Origin: Gemmatimonadota bacterium
Lineage (GTDB): Bacteria; Gemmatimonadota; Gemmatimonadetes; Gemmatimonadales; Gemmatimonadaceae
Direction of reading: 5' to 3'
DNA length: 36,799 nt
NCBI GenBank assembly: GCA_025358315.1
Contig: JANYKA010000218.1
Span: forward strand, 1-36,799
Positions within the stretch are counted from its first letter, which is position 1. Every line of letters starts with the position of its first letter. The notes beneath the pieces are model-generated. The model ran no database searches. It was not told where the DNA came from and saw nothing but the letters and a program-made list of their open reading frames with translations. The translations under genes were made by a program, and so were the position numbers. Positions 27,184-34,226 of this stretch are shown here, piece after piece.

Positions 27184-28410
27184 TTACTTCGAGCGACGGT
27201 GGGCCGTGATGAGCACCGCAATTTCGTCAGTGCGCGGATTGATGAAATCCAGTCGCACGCGCCCGTCGCCGAAGTCGCTTATCGTTGCCGGAATGGAACT
27301 GTTCGTGAGCACCCATCCCGCCGGGAGCACAACCGTATTAGCCGGACGTCCGAACGTTCGATCCCAGAAGAGTTCATTCCCGATCAGCCTGTACCGTGCA
27401 GAGTCTGTATAGGTCTCCGACATTCTCAGGCGCACCGACCGGCCGGTCCGAACGGCGGTGAATCGAAAGACGACGGCTTCCGTCATCGGCGTCACACCCG
27501 GTTCTTCGGGGGCGGCCGCAGTAATATCAGCGCCCTTGAGCAACTTCCACGTGAGTGCTTCGCCCGTATCGAGATTTCGCGCCGACGGCTTCGACGCCGT
27601 ACTTCCGGTGCGCACGATGTTCACATACGAGCCCGTACCCGCCCGCGACTCGGTGTAATCGTGATACAGGTCGAACGCATGCGTTTCCGGCTGTTGCAGC
27701 AAGTACACGATCTTGCGATTCTGGTGTGCCCGTTCGTCGAGCCGCGACGTCACGTCGCGCGGCAGAACGAGCGGCGCGCTACCCGTGACGGCCGGAACAG
27801 CCGGAACGGCCTTGAGCACGAGTGCGGCATCGCCTGACGTGTTGTTCCAGAACGCCACGCCAATGCGTCCGTCGGCTTCGCGCAGAATCTGCGCCGGATA
27901 ATTACAGGAGATCAGTTCGTAATTGGCCGGCAGCACCACGGCGTTGCGTCGAATGCCCAGTGTCCGACTGAAAATGATCGTGTCGCCGGCGGAGTAATAA
28001 CTCTTCGCGTCTTCGTATGTCTTGTCAATCAACAATCGCGATTCCCCGCCATTCGCCGGCACGGGTCGCGTCAGCGTAACCCGGATGTACTTCTGTGACG
28101 AGTCACGTCCTCGCACCCCCATCGCCGATGCAACATCCTGCCCCACGATGTCGAACAGCAACGGTTGCCCGGTCGCACGGTCGCGAACGGACTCATTGCT
28201 GGCAATGCTGCCCGATCGAATGGGATTGAAAAAATGCGTCGCACCCGCGGCTACGGCCGTGACTTCGTAGAGAATCCGGAACTTTGCCGAACCCGGAGCG
28301 AGCAGTTCATACCTCGTATAGGCATCTCCGGCGGCGGCTGTTCCTGACTGGGCCGCCAACACGCGAACGGCAACGGCTATTCCCAGTACCGCGTAGGATA
28401 ATCGGGGCAT
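27184..28410 (-). CDS. Secreted protein with two internal repeats, unknown function
   Basis: Not recognised as any characterised family. The 408 residues start with a probable signal peptide (hydrophobic 5-20, cleavage near AAQS). The mature part is two related halves, about 31-199 and 232-404. Each contains a polar beta-rich segment with a ratio-like RxGS motif (IRSGSIAS, VRTGSTAS), an RL-x-x-x-TY-x-D-(A/S) stretch, and a closing block RT-(L/F)-G followed by VVLPA, then a G-D/A-GR turn (FSRTLGIRRNAVVLPANYEL and WDRTFGRPANTVVLPAGWVL). This suggests an ancient duplication, perhaps of a beta-sandwich domain. ATG at complement 28408-28410 has GGAGA 5-6 nt upstream. It is transcribed divergently from the formate dehydrogenase cluster. 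Confidence 0.75.
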   Translation of the reverse strand: MPRLSYAVLGIAVAVRVLAAQSGTAAAGDAYTRYELLAPGSAKFRILYEVTAVAAGATHFFNPIRSGSIASNESVRDRATGQPLLFDIVGQDVASAMGVRGRDSSQKYIRVTLTRPVPANGGESRLLIDKTYEDAKSYYSAGDTIIFSRTLGIRRNAVVLPANYELISCNYPAQILREADGRIGVAFWNNTSGDAALVLKAVPAVPAVTGSAPLVLPRDVTSRLDERAHQNRKIVYLLQQPETHAFDLYHDYTESRAGTGSYVNIVRTGSTASKPSARNLDTGEALTWKLLKGADITAAAPEEPGVTPMTEAVVFRFTAVRTGRSVRLRMSETYTDSARYRLIGNELFWDRTFGRPANTVVLPAGWVLTNSSIPATISDFGDGRVRLDFINPRTDEIAVLITAHRRSK

Positions 28411-28531
28411 TGGTTCTCCAATGTGAACGAAGGGTCGCGGGAATCATACGGCCCTTGCCTCGCGCGCGCACCAGACGCCAACTTTTTCGTGTCCCGTGAC
28501 ATCCAGCTTTAACATAAAGGAGACGCGTTAT
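28411..28531. promoter_or_regulatory. Divergent intergenic region upstream of the formate dehydrogenase cluster
   Basis: 121 nt separate the secreted protein (minus) from fdhA (plus), so both promoters must be here or overlap the genes. Upstream of fdhA a TAACAT at about 28509-28514 could be a -10, but the -35 is poor. No convincing sigma54 pattern was found. AAAGGAG (28516-28522) is a strong ribosome-binding site 9 nt before the fdhA ATG. Confidence 0.45.
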
Positions 28532-30487
28532 ATGCGGAACACCCCTCGGCGTCAATCGTCCGCTCCGCGGTCATACGTGCGTCTCACTGAGCCGCTGGTT
28601 CGTGAAAACGGCGTGCTTCGGCCGGCGACATGGGATGAAGCGCTCGACCGCGCGGCAGCCGGGTTCCGCCGAAACATCGACGCGCGGGGTCCGAACGCCC
28701 TCGGCACCTTCAGCTGCTCGAAGTCGACCAACGAAGTCAACTTCCTCGCGCAGAAGCTGAGTCGCGTGGCCTTTGGCACCAATAACATCGACAGTTGTAA
28801 TCGAACGTGACACGCACCTAGCGTCGTCGGTCTGGCGACGGTGTTCGGAGCGGGAGGCGGTACGAACTCCTACAAAGAGGTCGAAGAGACGGACGTCGTT
28901 TTCCTTTGGGGGTCGAACGCGCGCGACGCGCATCCGATCTGGTTTCATCATTTACTGAAAGGGATTCGCAACGGTACGCGGCTCTACGTGATGGACCCGC
29001 GTCGCACCGCGTCGGCGCAGTGGGCTGATGTGTGGCTTGGACTGCGCGTCGGGAGCGACATCGCGCTATCAAATGCCATGGCGCGCGAAATTATTCGCGC
29101 CGGCCTTGCCCACACCGATTTCATCGCGCGATCCACGGAAGGGTTCGATGCATACCGTGCGTCCGTCGAGTCGTGCACGCTCGAATGGGCGGAGCCGATC
29201 ACCGGCATTCCCGCCGACGTCATTCGCGAAGCCGCCCATACGTTTGCGAAGGCCGACCGCGCGATGGTCTGCTGGACGCTTGGGATTACGGAGCATCACA
29301 ACGCCGTCGATAACGTGCTGGCGCTGATAAATCTGTGTTTGTTAACCGGACACGTTGGTCGTTGGGGCTGTGGCGCCAATCCGTTGCGCGGTCAAAATAA
29401 TGTGCAGGGCGGTGGTGACATGGGCGCCATCCCGAACAAACTGCCGGGATTTCAGGACATCACCGACAGCGAAGCACGGACGCGCATCGGCAACCTGTGG
29501 AATACGACCATTCAGCCTACCTACGGTCGCAATCTGACAGAAATGCTTCACGCCATGGAGCACGGTGAAATCACGTCACTGTACGTCATTGGCGAGAACC
29601 CCGCACAGTCCGATGCCGACGGGTCGAAAGTTGAACGGGCCCTCCGATCCCTTGACCATATGGTCGTGCAGGAGATTTTCCTCACCAAGACTGCGCAACT
29701 GGCCCACGTCGTGCTTCCGGCAACGGCAAGCTGGTGTGAAAGTGAAGGCACGGTCACGAATAGCGAGCGTCGGGTGCAACGGGTGCGCAAAGCGAAGGAG
29801 CCGCCGGCAGGCGCCCGCGACGAGCTTTGGATCATCGCCGAGCTTGCCAAACGGCTCGGATATGATTTCGGGGCGCCGACTGCGGAATCCACTTGGAACG
29901 AGTTCCGCGCGGTTGCACCGGAGTTTGCTGGTGGAATGAGTTATGCACGCCTCGAATCACTGAGCGGCATCCAATGGCCGTGCGCGACGGAATCGGATCC
30001 GGGGGCCGTATTTCTCCACGCACGATTGTGGGACGAACCGCGCGGAGGACCAGCGGCACCGTTCAGCGTCGTCCTCAACGTACCCCCATTCGAAGAACGC
30101 GACGCCGAATATCCTATTCTACTGACCACAGGTCGCCGGCTTGAGTCGTACAACACCGGCGTCCAAACCGGCGGCTACGATTCCCCGCTCCATCGCGGCG
30201 AGTCGCTCGATATTTCACCGGACGATGCCACGCGACTTGGCATCAGCGACGGCGATCTTGTCCGTGTGTCATCGCGGCGGGGGAGTGTCATTGCGCCAGC
30301 ACACATCGATCCGGCATTGAGAACGAACCTCGTGTTCATGACGCTCCATTTTCCCGACGACGTTGCCACAAATTTACTGACGATCGACGAGTCTGATCCG
30401 AAATCCGGCACGGCAGAGTTCAAGGCGTGTGCCGTACGCATTGAACGGGTCCGCGGACGTGAACCCGCCACTGCTGGTACGCGCTGA
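28532..30487 (+). CDS. fdhA: Formate dehydrogenase catalytic subunit, selenoprotein (UGA 28808-28810 = Sec93)
   Basis: Mo/W-bis-molybdopterin formate dehydrogenase catalytic subunit, 651 residues if the in-frame UGA at 28808-28810 is read as selenocysteine. The UGA falls at the metal-ligand codon: upstream reads NNIDSCNRT, downstream HAPSVVGLATVFGAGGG, where cysteine enzymes have NRTCH. Catalytic partners His94 and Arg286 (RGQNNVQG) are intact, the frame is open after the UGA for 558 codons, and a SECIS-like hairpin follows immediately. The C-terminal dinucleotide-binding domain (TTGRRLESYNTGVQT onward) is complete. Unlike typical NAD-linked alpha subunits it starts after the Fe-S region, at RLTEPLVRENGVLRPATWDEA; the missing part is encoded at 32379. 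ATG 28532 follows AAAGGAG; an in-frame GTG at 28496 is less likely. Its stop overlaps the next ATG by 1 nt. Confidence 0.92.
28808..28844 (+). promoter_or_regulatory. Bacterial SECIS element with the Sec UGA codon
   Basis: Directly after the UGA, an RNA hairpin can form. The apical stem 28823-28828 pairs with 28834-28839 (six pairs including one U-G), closing the pentaloop GGUCU at 28829-28833. A lower stem 28814-28818 pairs with 28840-28844, with a one-sided bulge. GGU CUG occupies the same eighth and ninth codons from UGA as in E. coli fdhF, whose SelB-binding loop has the same GGUCU. A U is also found at position 17 counted from the UGA, as in E. coli, although here it could pair. SelA, SelB and tRNA-Sec are not in this window. 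Confidence 0.85.
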
Positions 30488-32382
30488 TGGACATTCGCCT
30501 TCCTGATGCGGTAGCGTCCTCAGCAGAACGTGAGGCGGTGGATGCGTTCCTTGGCACGCCGCGCACCGCGTGGGATGGTGGTCCCCGTGGCAGCGAACGC
30601 GACGCACATACAGCGACCGGCGGCCAGTCCGTTCGGGACCAACGCCACTTGCTTGTGCCGGCGTTGCAAGCCCTGCAGTCGCGCGTCGGCTGGATCAGCG
30701 AAGGCGGCATTGGCTATGTCTGTACGCGACTCGGCGTTCCGCCAGCCGACGCGTGGGGTGTCGCGACATTCTATGCGATGCTGGCCACATCCCCGCGGCC
30801 GCGGCGTGTATTGCATGTGTGCGACGACATTGCGTGCCGTGGCCGTGGTGCTCTGGCGATCTGCAGTGACTTAGAAAAGCGCGCAGGTCCACCGATCGCG
30901 CACGCGCCGAGCGGAAATCATACCGCGCTCGATTCCGATCGCGCCGCATGGATGCATTCGCCTTGTCTCGGCTTGTGCGATCAGGCGCCAGCAGCATTGG
31001 TGACGGAAGCCGGCAGGGCGCCCGACGAGCGACTGCTCGGCCATATGACAGCCGATACCGCGTGGGCAATTGTTGCCGGCGGTCCGCTACCGACCGATGC
31101 GCTGGAGCAGATCACAGTGCCGGACGCTGGTAATGCGTCGTTGGTGCTGCTCAAGCGGGTCGGCTCCGTGGATCCGACGAGCCTTACTGCATACCGGGGC
31201 GCTGGCGGCTACGTAGCGCTGCCGCGCGCTATCGCCATGGGAGCCGAAGCGGTGATTCGCGAAGTCACCGATGCAAAACTCGTCGGTCGCGGTGGCGCTG
31301 CGTTTCCGACCGGCCGGAAATGGGACGCCGTAAGACGTCAGGCTGTCACACCGCATTATCTCGTATGCAACGCCGATGAATCGGAACCTGGAACATTCAA
31401 AGACCGCGCGCTGCTGGCCGGCGATCCGTTCGCGATCGTCGAGGCGATGACCATTGCCGGGATCGCGACAGGTTCGGAGCGCGGCTATTTATATATTCGC
31501 GCCGAGTATCCGCTGGCGACAATACGAATGACTCACGCGATTAACGAAGCACGGGCGGCGGGATTGCTCGGGTCAAACATTTTGTCGAGTGGTGCAACAT
31601 TTGACATCGAGATTCGACGCGGCGCCGGCGCCTATATCTGCGGCGAAGAAACCGCATTGTTCGAATCGATTGAAGGAAAGCGCGGCGAGCCACGCAGCAA
31701 ACCGCCATTTCCCGTGAATGCCGGTGTGTTCGGCAAACCGACGGTCGTGAACAATGTCGAGACCTTGGCGAATGTGCTCCCGATTATTCTTGACGGCGGC
31801 GCCGTGTTTGCCACGACCGGCACGTTGCAATCCACCGGGACACGACTCTTTTGCCTGAGCGGCGCCGTACAGCGACCGGGTGTGTATGAAGTTTCCTCCG
31901 GCACGTCATTGCGGACGCTGATCACACGTGCCGGCGGCGTGACTGCTGGCCGTACGCTGTCGGCGATTCTGCTCGGCGGTGCGGCTGGAACGTTTTTGCG
32001 TCCGGATGAGATCGATCTTCCTTTGTCACTCGAAGCGGCCCGTGCGGCGGGCACAACACTCGGCTCCGGTGTCGTGATGCTCTTTGATGACACAGCGGAT
32101 CTTCGCGACATCGTGATGCGAATCGCCGGGTTCTTCAGGGACGAATCGTGTGGCCAGTGCGTTCCGTGCCGGGTGGGGACGGTGCGGCAAGAAGAAGCGT
32201 TACACCGTATCAGCGCCGGTCAAACACGCGACGGTGTGCGCGGTGAGCTCGCGTTGCTTGATGAAATTGGCCTCGCGATGCGCGACGCGTCGATATGCGG
32301 GCTCGGTCAGACGGCGTACGCCGCCGTGGAATCAGCTATCAAGCGGTTGAGACTTTACGACAGCGCCGGAGTCGGAGTATGA
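30487..32382 (+). CDS. Formate dehydrogenase diaphorase subunit, NuoE-NuoF fusion
   Basis: Single 631-residue protein fusing a NuoE/FdsG-like [2Fe-2S] thioredoxin-fold domain to a NuoF/FdsB-like NAD(H)- and FMN-binding subunit. The N-terminal part has the cluster ligands Cys112, Cys117, Cys160 and Cys164 (CDDIAC, CLGLC). The NuoF part has GRGGAAFPTG (267-276, FMN/NADH site), GAGAYICGEETAL (379-391) and [4Fe-4S] ligands Cys555, 558, 561 and 604 (ESCGQCVPC, SICGLGQ). It passes electrons between the formate dehydrogenase Fe-S chain and NAD. Such fusions are known, for example in Methylobacterium Fdh1B. It overlaps fdhA by 1 nt and the Fe-S gene by 4 nt, strongly implying one operon. Confidence 0.95.
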   Translation: MDIRLPDAVASSAEREAVDAFLGTPRTAWDGGPRGSERDAHTATGGQSVRDQRHLLVPALQALQSRVGWISEGGIGYVCTRLGVPPADAWGVATFYAMLATSPRPRRVLHVCDDIACRGRGALAICSDLEKRAGPPIAHAPSGNHTALDSDRAAWMHSPCLGLCDQAPAALVTEAGRAPDERLLGHMTADTAWAIVAGGPLPTDALEQITVPDAGNASLVLLKRVGSVDPTSLTAYRGAGGYVALPRAIAMGAEAVIREVTDAKLVGRGGAAFPTGRKWDAVRRQAVTPHYLVCNADESEPGTFKDRALLAGDPFAIVEAMTIAGIATGSERGYLYIRAEYPLATIRMTHAINEARAAGLLGSNILSSGATFDIEIRRGAGAYICGEETALFESIEGKRGEPRSKPPFPVNAGVFGKPTVVNNVETLANVLPIILDGGAVFATTGTLQSTGTRLFCLSGAVQRPGVYEVSSGTSLRTLITRAGGVTAGRTLSAILLGGAAGTFLRPDEIDLPLSLEAARAAGTTLGSGVVMLFDDTADLRDIVMRIAGFFRDESCGQCVPCRVGTVRQEEALHRISAGQTRDGVRGELALLDEIGLAMRDASICGLGQTAYAAVESAIKRLRLYDSAGVGV

Positions 32383-33374
32383 CAGAAACCGCTGCCATTC
32401 CATTCGTGCAACTCCGCCGCCCGCGGACGGTACCGAAGGCAAATATCGAACTGACCATTGATGAGCAACTTGTAAGCGTGCCAGAGGGCACGACTATACT
32501 AAGTGCATGCGCGAAATTAGGCATCGAGATTCCGACGCTCTGTTATCTCGAGACGTTACGGCCGGTCAATGTCTGCCGATTGTGCGTGGTCGAGGTCGAA
32601 GGTGCGCGCGTGTTAGCGCCCGGGTGTTCTCGCACCGTTGAGGCGGGGATGGTGGTGCATAGTACATCGGACCGGGTGCGGCATTCGCGTAAACTGGTGC
32701 TCGAGTTGCTCGCCTCGTCCGTCGACCTGTCAACGACACCCGGGATGAATGCCCTTCTTGAGGAGTACGACTGCAAGCCCGAACGTTACGGGCCCCCTGC
32801 ACCACCGGCGCCCGCCGGCCAGCGCGACAATGCCATTCCCGGTCATCACGCGGCGCCTGACGTCCGCTATGCGGCAACCGTCGCGCAGCCAGTGAAGGTC
32901 GACAACGATTTGTACATTCGCGATTACGCAAAATGCGTACTGTGCTATAAGTGCGTCGAAGCGTGCGGCCCGGATCACCAGAACACTTTCGCTATTGCAG
33001 TGGCCGGCCGCGGATTTGACGCGCGGATTTCGACCGAGTTCGCCGTACAGCTCCCCGACTCCGCCTGCGTGTATTGCGGCAACTGCATTGCCGTTTGCCC
33101 GACGGGCGCACTGATGGCAAAAACCGAATTCGACATGCGCGGCGACGGCAGTTGGGATGAATCGAAGCAGACGGTCACCGATACGATTTGCCCGTACTGC
33201 GGCGTCGGATGCACGCTATCGTTGCATGTGCAGAACAATCTGATCGTGACCGCGACATCGCCGATCGACAATGGAGTGACGCTCGGCAATCTGTGCATCA
33301 AAGGGCGATTCGGATGGCAGTTCGTCCAGAATCACGACACGGGCGGCGGCCCTGGAGCCGATGGCCGCGGCTGA
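32379..33374 (+). CDS. Formate dehydrogenase Fe-S subunit (detached alpha-subunit N-terminus)
   Basis: 331 residues equivalent to the N-terminal Fe-S region of FdsA-type alpha subunits, here a separate protein. In order: [2Fe-2S] plant-ferredoxin/NuoG-like domain (Cys55, 66, 69, 83); 2x[4Fe-4S] ferredoxin domain (Cys186, 189, 192, 196 and Cys230, 233, 236, 240); and the [4Fe-4S] domain that normally opens the molybdopterin subunit (CPYCGVGC, Cys271, 274, 278 and Cys306, then KGRFG). It stops just after GWQFVQ, the point where FdhA (28532) resumes. The His/Cys-rich cluster usually found between the first two domains is not visible; only Cys132 occurs there. ATG 32379 overlaps the previous stop (ATGA); GGAG lies 7 nt upstream. 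An in-frame upstream start at 32295 is rejected. Confidence 0.92.
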   Translation: MTETAAIPFVQLRRPRTVPKANIELTIDEQLVSVPEGTTILSACAKLGIEIPTLCYLETLRPVNVCRLCVVEVEGARVLAPGCSRTVEAGMVVHSTSDRVRHSRKLVLELLASSVDLSTTPGMNALLEEYDCKPERYGPPAPPAPAGQRDNAIPGHHAAPDVRYAATVAQPVKVDNDLYIRDYAKCVLCYKCVEACGPDHQNTFAIAVAGRGFDARISTEFAVQLPDSACVYCGNCIAVCPTGALMAKTEFDMRGDGSWDESKQTVTDTICPYCGVGCTLSLHVQNNLIVTATSPIDNGVTLGNLCIKGRFGWQFVQNHDTGGGPGADGRG

Positions 33375-34215
33375 CGGCCCATCGTCCGCGCTTGGCGCGG
33401 CTCCGGGGCTCGGCCAGAGCGCCCCGGTCAGCACGCGCGGCTTCGTCAGAATAGCCGGCACGCAGACATCACACGAGAGCACGCAAGTCGCCGAAGAGGT
33501 GCCGGTCGCATTTGTGTATTCCGGACGGCCACATGCGGTGATGATGTGCACGCCGACCGATCTCGAAGATCTGGCGATAGGCTTTTCGCTGACGGAAGAG
33601 ATTGTCGGCGCAAGAGAAGATATCGGCACCATTAGTGTCACGCGTCATAGCCGCGGCATCGAGCTCAGCGTCGAGATTCCGCCAGCCGCCGCAGCGACGC
33701 TTGCCACGCGCGCCCGTGCGCTGTCCGGACGGACGGGTTGCGGCCTGTGCGGCGTGGAGGCAATTGATGACGCCGTTCGCACGCCGCATTTCGTGCAGTC
33801 GGAACTCGTTGTCCCGGCCACGGCGCTTTGGAGCGCCGGAACCGCACTCGCGGCGCGCCAGCATTACAATAATGAGACACACAGCGTACACGCTGCGGCG
33901 TGGGCGACACCTGATGGGGAATTGCGCGTCGTGCGTGAAGACGTTGGCCGCCATAACGCGCTCGACAAAGTACTCGGTGCACTCGCGCGCTCGGGCACCG
34001 ACCCACGGGTCGGCTTTATCGTCATTACCAGCCGCGCAAGTTTTGAACTCGTTCAAAAAATTGCCGTTGCCGGTGTGCCTTTGCTCGCTGCTGTATCCCG
34101 TCCGACTGGCCTCGCGATTCGATTGGCGGAACACGCGGGGATTACGCTTGTCGGCCTGTTGCGCGGCGAGAGCGCCAATACCTACACACACGCCAACCGT
34201 ATTTCTCTCACTTAA
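33361..34215 (+). CDS. fdhD: Sulfurtransferase FdhD
   Basis: Formate dehydrogenase accessory sulfurtransferase that moves sulfur from a cysteine desulfurase to the bis-molybdopterin cofactor before insertion. The 284 residues include the catalytic CxxC loop GRTGCGLCG (Cys127, Cys130), the N-terminal EEVPVAFVYSG and TPTDLEDLAIGF motifs, and the C-terminal VREDVGRHNALDKVLG and TSRASFELVQKIA motifs. The first 25 or so residues look unstructured. ATG 33361 gives a 14-nt overlap with the Fe-S subunit gene and has GGAG only 3 nt away; a later start is possible. Its place in the operon supports the formate dehydrogenase being active. Confidence 0.95.
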   Translation: MAAADGPSSALGAAPGLGQSAPVSTRGFVRIAGTQTSHESTQVAEEVPVAFVYSGRPHAVMMCTPTDLEDLAIGFSLTEEIVGAREDIGTISVTRHSRGIELSVEIPPAAAATLATRARALSGRTGCGLCGVEAIDDAVRTPHFVQSELVVPATALWSAGTALAARQHYNNETHSVHAAAWATPDGELRVVREDVGRHNALDKVLGALARSGTDPRVGFIVITSRASFELVQKIAVAGVPLLAAVSRPTGLAIRLAEHAGITLVGLLRGESANTYTHANRISLT

Positions 34216-34226
34216 AATCGAGCACC

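Noticed and set aside
28441-28490. GG-N10-GC pattern suggesting a sigma54 promoter for fdhA
   Set aside because: Only the GG and GC match; the surrounding TGGCAC and TTGC consensus is absent.
28496-28531. GTG start 12 codons upstream of the chosen fdhA ATG
   Set aside because: The strong AAAGGAG at 28516-28522 is positioned for ATG 28532, and the upstream residues show no family resemblance.
28808-28810. In-frame TGA as a nonsense mutation making fdhA a pseudogene
   Set aside because: The stop falls exactly on the metal-ligand codon, a SECIS-like hairpin follows in the E. coli register, and the rest of the frame and operon is intact.
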